Source of the DNA: Streptomyces liliifuscus
GTDB taxonomy: Bacteria; Actinomycetota; Actinomycetes; Streptomycetales; Streptomycetaceae
Assembly: GCF_016598615.1 (NCBI RefSeq)
Contig: NZ_CP066831.1
Location: 8,432,001-8,496,000 of the forward strand
Length of the DNA stretch: 64,000 nucleotides
Direction of reading: 5' to 3'
The stretch's first letter is position 1; each line of letters starts with the position of its first letter. Shown piece after piece: positions 33,621 through 42,837 of the stretch. The position numbers and the translations under genes are program-made. Under the pieces are notes generated by a model. That model was given only the letters and a program-made list of their open reading frames with translations. It ran no database searches and was not told the origin of the DNA.

Positions 33621-34829
33621 TTACGGGACGATCTTCAGGAGGCGGTTCGGGGAGCCCGTGCCGGGGCTGGTGACCTTGCCGGTGGTGGCGCCGTTCACGA
33701 GGGCCGTGGCCACCTGGGCCGGGGTGGCCGAGGTGTGGCCCGCCAGGTAGACGGCGGCCGCGCCCGCGACGTGCGGGGTGGCCATCGACGTACCGGAGAT
33801 GGTGTTCGTCGCGGTGTCGCTGGTGTACCAGCCCGCCGTGATCGACGAACCGGGGGCGAAGATGTCCAGGACCGAGCCGAAGTTGGAGTAGCTGGCCTTG
33901 GCGTCCGTGCTGGTGGTGGCGCCGACCGTGATCGCCGAGGCGACGCGGGCCGGGGAGTACGAGGAGGCGTTGGCGCTGCTGTTGCCCGCCGCGACCGCGT
34001 AGGTCACGCCGCTCGCGATGGAGTTGGCCACCGCGGTGTCCAGCGTGGTGGAGGCGCCGCCGCCGAGCGACATGTTGGCGACCGAGGGACCGCTGTGGTT
34101 CTGGGTCACCCAGTTGATGCCCGCGATCACGCCGGCGGTGGTGCCGGAGCCGGCGTTGTCGAGCACGCGGACCGCCACGATGTTCGCCTTCTTGGCGATG
34201 CCGTAGGTCGAGCCGGCGATGGTCGTGGCGACATGCGTGCCGTGACCGTTGCCGTCCGAGGCGACGGTGTCGCCGTCCACGGCGTCGTAGCCGTAGCTGG
34301 CCCGGCCGCTGATCTGCGAGTGCGTGATGCGCACGCCGGTGTCGATGACGTACGCCGTCACCCCGCTGCCCGCGGTGTCCGGGTAGGTGTACGTGCCGGA
34401 GAGCGGCAGTGACGTCTGGTCGGAGCGGTCCAGGCCCCAGGGGGCGTTGGACTGGGTGGTGTCGGTGACGTGCACCGTCTGGTTCTGCTCGACCACGGCC
34501 ACCGACGGGTCGGCGGCCAGTCTCCTGGCCTCGGCCGCGGACAGGGTCGCGGTGTAGCCGTTCAGCGCGGCGCCGAACGTCTTCTTGACCGTGCCGCCGT
34601 ACTCCTTGATCAGACCCTTGCCCTCGGCGGAGGAGGCCTTGAAGTCCACGCCCTTCTTCAGCGTGACGATGTAGCTGTCCTTGACGGCGGTGGGGGAGTC
34701 CGCCGCGAGGATCCGGCCCTCGGCCGGCGCGGCCTGGGCGGGAAGCGCGGTGACGGCGCCGAGCAGGGCGGCGGTCGCCACGGAGGTTATCGCGGCGATC
34801 CGGATCTTCTTGCTACGCAGCTGTGCCAT
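33621..34829 (-). CDS. Secreted subtilisin-type serine protease (S8) with I9 prodomain
   Basis: 402 aa. ATG after GAGGAG. Signal peptide to about AQA (residue 33), an inhibitor-I9 prodomain (SYIVTLKKGVDF through VVEQNQTV, about 50-120), then the S8 domain. The triad is Asp163 (VIDTGV), His196 (GHGTH) and Ser348 (GTSMATPH), with the oxyanion Asn283 (AAGNSS). The length matches aqualysin/proteinase K-like enzymes without a C-terminal accessory domain. Extracellular. Followed by a strong repeat-derived hairpin terminator. Confidence 0.94.
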   Translation of the reverse strand: MAQLRSKKIRIAAITSVATAALLGAVTALPAQAAPAEGRILAADSPTAVKDSYIVTLKKGVDFKASSAEGKGLIKEYGGTVKKTFGAALNGYTATLSAAEARRLAADPSVAVVEQNQTVHVTDTTQSNAPWGLDRSDQTSLPLSGTYTYPDTAGSGVTAYVIDTGVRITHSQISGRASYGYDAVDGDTVASDGNGHGTHVATTIAGSTYGIAKKANIVAVRVLDNAGSGTTAGVIAGINWVTQNHSGPSVANMSLGGGASTTLDTAVANSIASGVTYAVAAGNSSANASSYSPARVASAITVGATTSTDAKASYSNFGSVLDIFAPGSSITAGWYTSDTATNTISGTSMATPHVAGAAAVYLAGHTSATPAQVATALVNGATTGKVTSPGTGSPNRLLKIVP

Positions 34830-35144
34830 GCGAGGGAGTCCTCCTCATAGGCGGCGTGCGCCTGGGTGGGGCGCACGTCTGTGGGGGGTGCGCGCGTGAT
34901 CGCACACACAACCAGGAGCGTTGCGTTCCGCTACCGGTCGAGACATCAGCGTGATCGATCTACGGGTGTAGCTCAAGGGAGTTGACGCTTTGTCACGCGC
35001 CTGTCATGAACACGCAATCGAACGCACAGTGAACACAAAGCGGAGAGGTCGGTAGGTCCGGAAAAGTCTTGGCATGGACACTTCCTGTCAACACGCGTAG
35101 CTGCTACGAAAGTTACGGCAGAGATCCTGCTAAAGGGAGGTTCC
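34830..35144. promoter_or_regulatory. Divergent promoter region of subtilisin and GDSL lipase
   Basis: 315 bp between two secreted hydrolase genes read outward. Near the lipase side there is a perfect palindrome CGTAGC-T-GCTACG (35096-35108) just after CCTGTCAACACGCGT, and AAAGGGAGG before the ATG. Nearer the subtilisin side, minus-strand CTACACCCGTAG lies at about 34957-34968. No gene is visible. Confidence 0.5.
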
Positions 35145-35954
35145 ATGAGACGTTCCCGACTTACGGCATACGTGACCTCGCTCCTCCTCGCCACCGCCTT
35201 CGCCCTCACCGGGGCAACGACGGCGCAGGCGTCCCAACAAGCGGCAGCCACGGGCTATGTGGCCCTCGGCGACTCCTACTCGTCCGGTGTCGGCGCGGGC
35301 AGCTACATCGGCTCCAGCGGTGACTGCAAGCGCAGCACGAAGGCCTACCCCTACCTCTGGGCGGCCGCCCACTCACCCTCGTCGTTCAGTTTCACGGCCT
35401 GCTCGGGCGCTCGTACGGGTGATGTTCTGGCGAACCAGCTGGGCCCGCTCGGCTCCGGCACCGGCCTCGTCTCCATCAGCGTCGGCGGCAACGACGCGGG
35501 CTTCTCCGACGTCATGACGACGTGTGTCCTGCAGTCCGAGAGCGCGTGCGTCGCCCGCATCAACACGGCGAAGGCGTACGTCGACTCGACACTCCCCGGC
35601 AAGCTCGACTCGGTCTACTCGGCGATCAGCGCGAAGGCCCCGGCCGCCCATGTGGTCGTCCTGGGCTACCCCCGGTTCTACAAGCTCGGCGGCAGCTGCC
35701 TGGCCGGTCTCTCCGAGACGGAACGGGCCGCCATCAACAACGCCGCCGACTACCTGGACAGCGCCATCGCCAAGCGTGCCGCCGACCACGGCTTCACCTT
35801 CGGCGACGTACGCCCCACGTTCACCGGTCACGAGATCTGCTCCGGCAGCGCCTGGCTGCACAGCGTCAACTGGCTGAACATCGGTGAGTCGTACCACCCG
35901 ACGGCCTCGGGCCAGTCGGGTGGCTATCTGCCCGTCCTCAACGCCTCGGACTGA
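35145..35954 (+). CDS. Secreted GDSL/SGNH lipase (phospholipase A1-like)
   Basis: 269 aa. ATG after AAAGGGAGG. Signal peptide to about AQA (residue 28). SGNH blocks: GDSYSSG with nucleophile Ser44, GGNDAGF in block III and SYHPTASGQ with the catalytic His251. Six cysteines fit the three disulfides of Streptomyces GDSL lipases and phospholipase A1. The enzyme acts outside the cell on acyl esters or phospholipids. It is divergent from the subtilisin and convergent, 31 bp apart, with a Ser/Thr kinase. Confidence 0.93.
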   Translation: MRRSRLTAYVTSLLLATAFALTGATTAQASQQAAATGYVALGDSYSSGVGAGSYIGSSGDCKRSTKAYPYLWAAAHSPSSFSFTACSGARTGDVLANQLGPLGSGTGLVSISVGGNDAGFSDVMTTCVLQSESACVARINTAKAYVDSTLPGKLDSVYSAISAKAPAAHVVVLGYPRFYKLGGSCLAGLSETERAAINNAADYLDSAIAKRAADHGFTFGDVRPTFTGHEICSGSAWLHSVNWLNIGESYHPTASGQSGGYLPVLNASD

Positions 35955-35985
35955 TCACTGCCGCGGCCTGATCGCCTCGGACCGA

Positions 35986-37686
35986 CTACTGCCGAGGCCT
36001 GATCGCTCCGTTCGGCGCGAGCGCCTGCGGATTCTCGGAGGAGGAGGCCCCGCCCGTCGGGGCCTCCGTCTCGCACGTCACCGAGAAGGGCACCTGTTCC
36101 GACTTCGCCTCCGTGGGACTGCGGACCTCCACACCGATCTTGTTCTCGTACGTCCCCGACGCGTCGTACGTCGTCACGATGACCGTGTTCTGCTTGGTCT
36201 TCCCGCCGCTCGCGGGGAACGACAGGGTCTTCCAGCCCGGGTCGGACACCTGGCCCGTCTCCGTCACCCAGCGGTACTCCACGTTCGCCGGCACGACCGT
36301 CACCGTGAACGTCGCCGTGAAGGTAGGGGCCTCGGCGTCGGGCGGCGGGCAGGCGCCGGTGTAGTCGGTGTGCGAGCCCGAGACCGTGACCTTCACGGAC
36401 TGGGTGGGCGGCTTGGTGGTCTGGCCGCCGCCGGTCGTCGAACCGCCGTCGCTGCCGTTCGAGCCGGAGCTCTCCGTGGTCGAGCCGCCGTCCGTGCCGC
36501 CCCCACTGCTTCCGTTGCTCCCGCCGTTGTCACCGCCGCCCGTCGAGCCGCCGGTGCTCGACCCGCTGTTGGTGGTGTCGTCCCCGCCGCCTCCGTCGTC
36601 CCGGTTGACCAGGGCGTACGTCAGTCCCCCGAGCGCGACCGCCAGCGCGACCAGACCCGCGATCACCACGACCGTCGCGCGCCGCGGATGGGCGGGCCCC
36701 GTGGTGGTGGTCGTCGCGGACGGCGCCTGCTGCGGCGAATGGGCGGGCTGTGTGTAGGCGGACGGTGCGTACGCGGGAGTGGGGGTCGGCGGGGTCGGGG
36801 CGGGCTGCGGCAGTGCCGCGATCGTCGGCGCGTAGGCGGCGCTGCCCGTATGAGGGGTGCCGCCCGCCGCGACGAGCCGGAGATCCCGTTCGGCGTCCCC
36901 GGCCGACATGCGGTCCGCCGGGTCCTTGCGCAGCAGACCCTCGATCACCGGGGTGAGCGGGCCCGCGCGCTGCGGCGCCGGCAACTCCTCGTCGACGACC
37001 GCCCGCAGCGTGCTCAGCGGGGTGTTCTGGCGGAACGGCGAGTTGCCCTCGACCGCCGCGTAGAGAAGCACACCGAGCGACCACAGATCGGACTCGGGTC
37101 CCGGCGTACGCCCCAACGCCCGCTCCGGGGCGAGGAATTCGGGCGAACCGATGACCTCGCCGGTCATGGTGAGCGCCGAACTGCCCTCCACCGTCGCGAT
37201 CCCGAAGTCGGTGAGGACCACACGGTCGTCGTTCGACATCAGTACGTTGCCGGGCTTCACGTCCCGGTGCAGGACCCCCGCCTCGTGCGCGGCCCGCAGC
37301 GCGGCGAGCACCTCAGCGCCGATGTGCGCGGTGCGCTGCGGCGACAACGGGCCCTCGGCGTCCAGCAGATCGGAGAGCGCGATCCCGCGGATCAGCTCCA
37401 TCACGATCCACGGGCGCCCGTCCTCCATCGCCACGTCGTAGACCGTCACCACATTGCGGTTGGCGACCCGGGCGGCCGCCCACGCCTCGCGTTCCAGCCG
37501 CGCGTACATCCGCTCGACGTCCGGGCCCGGCAGCCCGCCCGGGGCGCGCACCTCCTTGACGGCGACCTCGCGGTGCAGGACCTCGTCGCGGGCGCGCCAC
37601 ACCGTCCCCATCCCGCCCTCGCCCAGCGGCGAGAGCAGACGGTAGCGCCCCGCGATCACTCGTTCACTACCAGGTTCCTCAGACAC
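35986..37686 (-). CDS. Membrane Ser/Thr protein kinase with extracytoplasmic sensor-like domain
   Basis: 566 aa PknB-type kinase. GTG after GGGGGG. Kinase domain about 14-275: glycine loop GEGGMGTVW, Lys44, catalytic HRD (140-142) and DFG (160-162). A Pro/Ala-rich juxtamembrane segment is followed by one membrane helix at about 338-360, then about 70 residues of Gly/Ser/Thr/Asp-rich linker and a beta-rich C-terminal domain with one pair of cysteines. There are no PASTA repeats, so the ligand differs from the muropeptide-sensing kinases. The outside domain resembles an Ig-like or PKD-like fold but I cannot assign it. Confidence 0.92.
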   Translation of the reverse strand: MSEEPGSERVIAGRYRLLSPLGEGGMGTVWRARDEVLHREVAVKEVRAPGGLPGPDVERMYARLEREAWAAARVANRNVVTVYDVAMEDGRPWIVMELIRGIALSDLLDAEGPLSPQRTAHIGAEVLAALRAAHEAGVLHRDVKPGNVLMSNDDRVVLTDFGIATVEGSSALTMTGEVIGSPEFLAPERALGRTPGPESDLWSLGVLLYAAVEGNSPFRQNTPLSTLRAVVDEELPAPQRAGPLTPVIEGLLRKDPADRMSAGDAERDLRLVAAGGTPHTGSAAYAPTIAALPQPAPTPPTPTPAYAPSAYTQPAHSPQQAPSATTTTTGPAHPRRATVVVIAGLVALAVALGGLTYALVNRDDGGGGDDTTNSGSSTGGSTGGGDNGGSNGSSGGGTDGGSTTESSGSNGSDGGSTTGGGQTTKPPTQSVKVTVSGSHTDYTGACPPPDAEAPTFTATFTVTVVPANVEYRWVTETGQVSDPGWKTLSFPASGGKTKQNTVIVTTYDASGTYENKIGVEVRSPTEAKSEQVPFSVTCETEAPTGGASSSENPQALAPNGAIRPRQ

Positions 37687-37730
37687 GGGCGCCCCCCATT
37701 AGCATCCGCACGATTCTGAACAAAAGTAGC

Positions 37731-39476
37731 TCAACCGAGTACGGTTGCCGCCCCCCTGAACACCAATCCAGCCCCAAGGGCCACCACGACGAACGCGGAT
37801 CCGATCGGTACGGTCCGCCGGAGCAGGGCCGCGGTCCGGCCGCCCGACCACCGGGCGCCGTTCTCGATCGCCTTCGCGACCCGGCTGCCGATCTTGACCA
37901 CGGCGAACCCGGCCGCCGTGAGCGTGAGCGCGAGCCCCGTCCCGAAGGCGAGCACGAGCAGCAGCCCGAACCAGGCCTTGCCGAGCGCGGCGGCACCGAC
38001 GAGCACGACGACCGCGGAGGGACTCGGTACGAGCCCGCCGGCGAAGCCGAGAAGAAGGGTGTCCTTGAGCTTGAGAGAGGGGGAGTGGGAGTGCGAATGG
38101 GGGTGCGGGTGGGAGTGGTGGCCGTGACCGTGGTCGTGGGGGGCGTCATGGCCGTGGGCGTGGGAGTCGCCGTGGTCGTGTGTGTGGGACGGGCCGTGAT
38201 CGTGGTCGTGCGTCTGCTTCTCACCGTGTGTGTGGTCGTCCCCGTGTGTGTGGACGCCCTTGCGGCCGTCCTCGTGCCCTTGTGCATGCGCGAGAACAAG
38301 CTCGCGATCATGACTGTGGGCGTGAACGTGCCCATGACTGTGGCTGTGGCCATGACTGTGTCCATGGCCGTGCGAGTGGCTGTGCCCGTGTCCCCGCTGC
38401 CGCCAGGCCCGGCGTACGAGGGTCGCGCCGGCCAGCATGACGATGACGCCGCTCGCCACGCCCAGCCAGGCGATCACCGAGGGCGCGGCGGCCGAGCCCG
38501 CGGTCACCAGGATGCCGAGGGCGACCACGCCCAGCGTGTGGGTGACGGTCACGGAGATGGCGAGCGGCATCACGTCGCGCATCGTGGCGTTGCCGCGGGC
38601 CGCGGCCGTGGCGGCCATGATCGTCTTGCCGTGGCCGGGCGCCAGGGCGTGCATCGCGCCGAGCAGCACGGCGATGCCCAGCGCGAGCGCGGCGAAGCCG
38701 AGGGTCAGATCCTGGCGGGACACCAGATCGTCCAGCGCGCGGGTGAACCGGTCGGCGCCGCGCGGCAGGATGGAGGACCCGGGCGCGTCGGAGTTCTCCT
38801 CGACGAGCGCGGGACCGCCGGGGCGGACGCGCAGCGAGGCCGTCGCGGTGTCCGCGGGGGACGACAGCAACTCCGCCGGGTACTTGGTCAGTTCGCGCGA
38901 GATGGACTTCGTGGGTACGTCCGAGGCGGTGAGGGTCATCCGGTCGCCGCGTGCCGTGACCTCGCGCCAGCCGGGGCCGTCGTCCACGGAGGCGTGGAAG
39001 CGCACGGACACGTTCTTCTCGGCCTGCTCCGGCAGCGGGGCCGTCCAACGGCACTCCACCCGAAGGGTGTTGAGCCCCGCCTGTCCGGGACGTACCCGGG
39101 CGAGGCTCTTGCCGACGGTCAGCGCGACCGTCTCCCCGGCGACGGTCACCCGGCTCTTGCCGGCCGCCGTCTCGCACCGTTCCCGGGCCCAACTCTCCAT
39201 GCCCGCCTTGTCGATGGCGGGCTTGGCCTGGGTCGCCGGGATCTCCGCGAGGTCCTCCACATGGTCGACCCGCAGTTTCTCGGGGCCGACGACGAGCCCG
39301 TCGTACCGGTTGACGGTGAAGTTGCCGAGCGGATGCGCCGACGCGGTCCCGGAGGGGACCAGCACGAGCGCGCAGGCGGCCACCAGGACGGCGGCACCGG
39401 ACGCGAACGCGCGGCGGCGGACGGACACTTGCCGGGCCGGCCGGACGCGGAGGCCGCGCGCGGGGACGGTACTCAC
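37731..39476 (-). CDS. NicO/RcnA-type nickel-cobalt transporter with giant His-rich loop
   Basis: 581 aa. The GTG at 39476 overlaps the TPR stop (GTGA). Signal peptide ends ASA before HPLGNFTVNRYDGL, the start of an extracytoplasmic domain of about 200 residues seen in this family. Helices with the family motif ALAPGHGKTIMAA follow. The loop after the third or fourth helix holds about 39 histidines mixed with Asp, Ser and Gly (coding DNA roughly 38080-38400), then LGFAGGLVPSPSAVVVLVG. RcnA-like proteins export Ni/Co. It is in the same unit as the TPR gene. Confidence 0.88.
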   Translation of the reverse strand: MSTVPARGLRVRPARQVSVRRRAFASGAAVLVAACALVLVPSGTASAHPLGNFTVNRYDGLVVGPEKLRVDHVEDLAEIPATQAKPAIDKAGMESWARERCETAAGKSRVTVAGETVALTVGKSLARVRPGQAGLNTLRVECRWTAPLPEQAEKNVSVRFHASVDDGPGWREVTARGDRMTLTASDVPTKSISRELTKYPAELLSSPADTATASLRVRPGGPALVEENSDAPGSSILPRGADRFTRALDDLVSRQDLTLGFAALALGIAVLLGAMHALAPGHGKTIMAATAAARGNATMRDVMPLAISVTVTHTLGVVALGILVTAGSAAAPSVIAWLGVASGVIVMLAGATLVRRAWRQRGHGHSHSHGHGHSHGHSHSHGHVHAHSHDRELVLAHAQGHEDGRKGVHTHGDDHTHGEKQTHDHDHGPSHTHDHGDSHAHGHDAPHDHGHGHHSHPHPHSHSHSPSLKLKDTLLLGFAGGLVPSPSAVVVLVGAAALGKAWFGLLLVLAFGTGLALTLTAAGFAVVKIGSRVAKAIENGARWSGGRTAALLRRTVPIGSAFVVVALGAGLVFRGAATVLG

Positions 39477-40921
39477 TTGGCACCGCCCAGCGCGGTCAGG
39501 GTCTTCTTGGCCAGCTTCGCGCCCACCGGCGAGAAGCCCGGGTTGAGCTTCAGTGCCGCGGACAGGCTGCTGCGGGCCTCCTTCTTGTTGCCGGTGGCCT
39601 GTTCGATCATGCCGCGGTGGTAGAGGAACGTCGCGTCGCGGTAGCCGGTGGCCGTGGCGCGCCGGGCGTAGGGGAGGGCCTCCTCGTCGCGGCCGTTGAC
39701 GTGCAGCGCCCAGGCGAGCGCGTCCGCGGTGTGGACGGTCTCCCGGCGCTCCCACTCGGCGCGGGCGGCGCGCAGGGCGGCCTTGCGGTCACCGTGGTCC
39801 GCCGCCGCGAGGGCCGTGTCGAGGTCGGCGTTGACGCCGTTCGCCCGGGCCAGCGCGGTCCAGGCGTTCACCAGGGCGTACTGGGCCCGGGCCTTCGCCT
39901 TGTCCTCCTCGCCCCCGCGGGCCTCGTACAGCTCGCCGAGCACGACCAGCGGGCCGGGCAGCGGGAAGCGGGCCACGACGTCCTCCATGCCGGCGATCGC
40001 GGCCTTGCCGTCGCCGTTCGCAGCCTGCGCCCTGGCACGGCCCTCCAGCGCCGGGAGGTACACCTTGTCGGCCCGCAGGGCCTGCTCGTAGTACGTCAGC
40101 GCCGCCTTGTACTCGCCCTCGCGCCAGGAGAGCTGGCCGAGCGCCGTCGCCACGTACGCGATGTCGCCGGGGGCGGAGGCACTGGAGAGCGCCTGCTTTA
40201 GGACGCGCCGCGTCGTGGTGACGTCGCCGCGCAGCTCCCGCACGTAGGCGTAGCGGGTGAAGACCGGGATGCCGGGGCGGCGCTCGTCGGCCTGGTCGGC
40301 GGCCTTGGAGGCCTCCTTGTAGCGGCCGAGTTCGACGAGGGCGTCGATACGGGTCGACAGCGCCCGCTCGTTGTACGCGTTCTCGTCCAGCGCCTTGTCC
40401 GCGTACCGCAGCGCGGCGGGGAAGTCGTGCCGGGCCGCGGCCAGAGCCGAACGGCCCGCGAGCGCCGGGTCGTTGTCCGGCTTCAGCTTCAGCGACCGCT
40501 CCAGTGCGCGCTCCGCCTGCGGGTAGCGGGACGGGTCGCCGTTCGTGCGTGCCTGCTCGATGTAGGCGACGCCGAGCGTCGACCAGCCGCCGTAGTCCTT
40601 GGGCTGTGCCTTGAGGTGGGTCTGCAGTGCGGAGATGCTGGAGGCGAGGCTGCCGGTGGCCAGCAGTTCGGGGGCGACACCGGGCGCGGACGCCACCGTA
40701 CGCACGCCGTTGTCGTCCTTGTTGCCCAGCACCACGGCCCCCGCGGTCATCGCGACGGCAATGGCGACCGCGCACGCGCCGAGCCGCAGCATCCGAGCCC
40801 GCGGGGACTCCGGACGCTCCTTCGGCCGGTCGGTCCGGTCGGGCCTGTCCTCGCCCTCGGGCGGCGGGGTCACGTCCGCGCGATCCTTCTCCTGCGCGTC
40901 CTCGTTCGTACCCGGGGCCAT
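39473..40921 (-). CDS. TPR-repeat membrane protein
   Basis: 482 aa. Charged N-terminus (about 45 residues), one membrane helix (LGACAVAIAVAMTAGAVVLG), then many tetratricopeptide repeats through to the C-terminus (for example YGGWSTLGVAYIEQARTNGD and EYKAALTYYEQALRADKVYL). The repeats lie outside the membrane if the helix is a signal anchor. ATG after GGAGAGG. It overlaps the transporter gene by 4 nt and follows the DUF4331 gene by 105 bp, so it is probably an assembly or scaffolding partner of those two. Confidence 0.88.
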   Translation of the reverse strand: MAPGTNEDAQEKDRADVTPPPEGEDRPDRTDRPKERPESPRARMLRLGACAVAIAVAMTAGAVVLGNKDDNGVRTVASAPGVAPELLATGSLASSISALQTHLKAQPKDYGGWSTLGVAYIEQARTNGDPSRYPQAERALERSLKLKPDNDPALAGRSALAAARHDFPAALRYADKALDENAYNERALSTRIDALVELGRYKEASKAADQADERRPGIPVFTRYAYVRELRGDVTTTRRVLKQALSSASAPGDIAYVATALGQLSWREGEYKAALTYYEQALRADKVYLPALEGRARAQAANGDGKAAIAGMEDVVARFPLPGPLVVLGELYEARGGEEDKAKARAQYALVNAWTALARANGVNADLDTALAAADHGDRKAALRAARAEWERRETVHTADALAWALHVNGRDEEALPYARRATATGYRDATFLYHRGMIEQATGNKKEARSSLSAALKLNPGFSPVGAKLAKKTLTALGGAK

Positions 40922-41026
40922 GCCCTCTCCTCAATCTCCTTGATGGAAGCGGTGGTTCGGGGTGAGCGGCGCGGCCCGCGCGCCGTGGGGACGGAAACGC
41001 GCGGGCCGCGCCAGTCGGAGTGCGGG

Positions 41027-42568
41027 TCAGTAGGCCCGGCGGCGGCTGCGCCACCACAGGAGACCCGTGCCGATGAGCAGGAACCCGGCCGCGCCGGACG
41101 CCGCCGAGACGGCGATCAGCGTGGTGTCGTCCATACCGGCCACACCGCTCGTGGTGCCCGCGGGCTGCAGGGCGTCACCGAGCTGGTTGCGGACGTCGTT
41201 CGTGCCCGTCGTGCCCTTGGCGAGCGGACCGCGCGAACCGGAGGTCGGCAGCGCGACATAGGGGAACGCCTTCTCGAACTTCTGGTCGTTCTTGTCGACC
41301 GCGTCACCCAGGTCGTTCTTGGCACCGACGAGTTCGCCCTCGACGACCTGCAGCGCGATGTCCAGCACGTCGTCGCCGAGGCGGCGTCCGTTCGGGAAGC
41401 CCGCGTTGTCGCCGTCCAGCACGCCGAGCCGCTTCTCCTTGGCCGCCGGCTTGATCGAGGTGTTCAGGCGCAGCATCTCCGAAGCACGCACGTGCGGGGG
41501 CTGGTTGAGGCCCTCGACACCCTTCAGGAAGACGTCGACCAGGTCGTTCCTGGGCTCCTTCGGAGCCGGGATCTTGTAGATCGCCTCGATGAGCTTGGGC
41601 AGTTCGGGGTTGGTGACGTTCTCCAGGAAGTCGCCGTCGTTCCAGGGCGAGGACGCGTTGAACTTGTCCTTGTCCTTGATCGGGTTGACGACCTCGTTCA
41701 CCAGCGGCATACCGAGGCGCGAGACCTGCCGGTACTCACCGCTCGCGCTCTTGCGCTGCGTCGTCGACCAGACGCCGATGATCGGCTGGTCGGCCGACTC
41801 CTGGATCATGTCCGTCGGCAGCTGCAGGGCAACGGAGTTGACGTTGTATTCCTTGAGCGTGTCGTTGCCGACCTCGGACAGGTTCCCGCCGTACAGCAGG
41901 TCGAAGACGCGCAGGTCCAGGAAGAACGGGTCGTCCGCCTGACCGGCGAACGTCTTCGCCCCGCCCGGGAGTTCGTGCACTGCCTGCTCGCGGAGCTTGG
42001 CGTAGTCCGGCATGGACGCCTGGCCGACGTTGGACGGCGCGACCGGCACGTCGTCCGCGTACGTCGACTTCTTGACCACGCGCTGGTCCTTGAGCTGCAG
42101 CAGCTCGATGTCGTAGGTCTGCGTGATGTTGAGGTCCGGGTCGTCGAGGCTCTCGACCGGTCCCGTGTTGTACAGGAAGGTCTTGTCGTTCTTGACGTGC
42201 GTCTTGAACGTGTAGCGGAAGACGAAGTCGCCCTGCGCGTCACCGTCGTTGTCGATGTGCAGGTCGTACTGGGCGTCCTCGGCGAACGTGAAGAAGTTCG
42301 GCCCGCCCGCCGGTTCCTCGAACGGGATCCAGTTCGCGACGAGCGTCGTGGTGTCCGGATGGTCGGGGCTGACGAACGCGTACACGTCCGTGTTGTCGAA
42401 CTGCGGCTGCCCAGAGATGAGCGGAGCCTCGCGGTGGCTGGACGCGCTCGCCGTCCCCGGTCCGAGCGCGGTCACGCCGACGGCCGCGAGCCCGCCGGTG
42501 GCCAACGCACCGCAGACAAGGGTCGCAAGGCTCCTACGTCCCACGAACCCGCTGGTGAAAGGTGTCAT
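41027..42568 (-). CDS. DUF4331 secreted/anchored protein
   Basis: 513 aa. ATG after AGAGGA. Signal peptide, mature start about ASSHREAPLISGQPQFDNTD, the diagnostic DUF4331 N-terminus; the domain fills the rest. A C-terminal membrane helix and RRR tail anchor it on the outside. The role of DUF4331 is not established. Its promoter side carries CAATCC-N15-CCGAAT, matching the sigma-factor promoter on the other strand. It heads the minus-strand unit with the TPR and NicO genes. Confidence 0.9.
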   Translation of the reverse strand: MTPFTSGFVGRRSLATLVCGALATGGLAAVGVTALGPGTASASSHREAPLISGQPQFDNTDVYAFVSPDHPDTTTLVANWIPFEEPAGGPNFFTFAEDAQYDLHIDNDGDAQGDFVFRYTFKTHVKNDKTFLYNTGPVESLDDPDLNITQTYDIELLQLKDQRVVKKSTYADDVPVAPSNVGQASMPDYAKLREQAVHELPGGAKTFAGQADDPFFLDLRVFDLLYGGNLSEVGNDTLKEYNVNSVALQLPTDMIQESADQPIIGVWSTTQRKSASGEYRQVSRLGMPLVNEVVNPIKDKDKFNASSPWNDGDFLENVTNPELPKLIEAIYKIPAPKEPRNDLVDVFLKGVEGLNQPPHVRASEMLRLNTSIKPAAKEKRLGVLDGDNAGFPNGRRLGDDVLDIALQVVEGELVGAKNDLGDAVDKNDQKFEKAFPYVALPTSGSRGPLAKGTTGTNDVRNQLGDALQPAGTTSGVAGMDDTTLIAVSAASGAAGFLLIGTGLLWWRSRRRAY

Positions 42569-42694
42569 GCCGTCCGTCCTCTGTCCCAAAGCTGTGTCCC
42601 GGCGGTGATGTCCGCGAGGGGCGCCCCCGGTCTGGTTGCGACTGGTCGGCTCCCGCTCTCGTTCCGCGTCGGTTGGTGTTGCCTGATGCACGCC

Positions 42695-42721
42695 ATTCGG
42701 AGCGGGTGCTCGGAAGGATTG
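42695..42721 (-). promoter_or_regulatory. SigK-like promoter for the DUF4331 operon
   Basis: On the minus strand: -35 CAATCC (42716-42721), 15-bp spacer, -10 CCGAAT (42695-42700). One mismatch from CCATCC, the -35 recalled for mycobacterial SigK promoters. The predicted leader to the DUF4331 start is about 120 nt. Confidence 0.65.
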
Positions 42722-42763
42722 GTTCGGGATTCACCCGCGTTTTCAGGCAGTTGATCCGTAACC

Positions 42764-42790
42764 CCATCCGAAGGCGTTCCGGCGCCGAAT
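42764..42790 (+). promoter_or_regulatory. SigK-like autoregulatory promoter
   Basis: CCATCC (42764-42769), 15-bp spacer, CCGAAT (42785-42790). Both hexamers equal the motif I recall for M. tuberculosis SigK, and the spacing is identical to the divergent copy at 42695-42721. Predicted start of transcription is about 42797, 41 nt before the GTG. Confidence 0.7.
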
Positions 42791-42837
42791 ACGTGAGGAT
42801 GAGACGGGCCGTTCAATGGCCGGAGAGGGGGAAACGA

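Noticed and set aside
38080..38400. Repetitive DNA considered as a CRISPR array
   Set aside because: It is in-frame coding sequence for the His-rich loop; no regular spacers.
38085..39623. 512-codon plus-strand frame antisense to the NicO gene
   Set aside because: The Val-rich start is the mirror of the His-rich codons (CAC/GTG), not a membrane protein.
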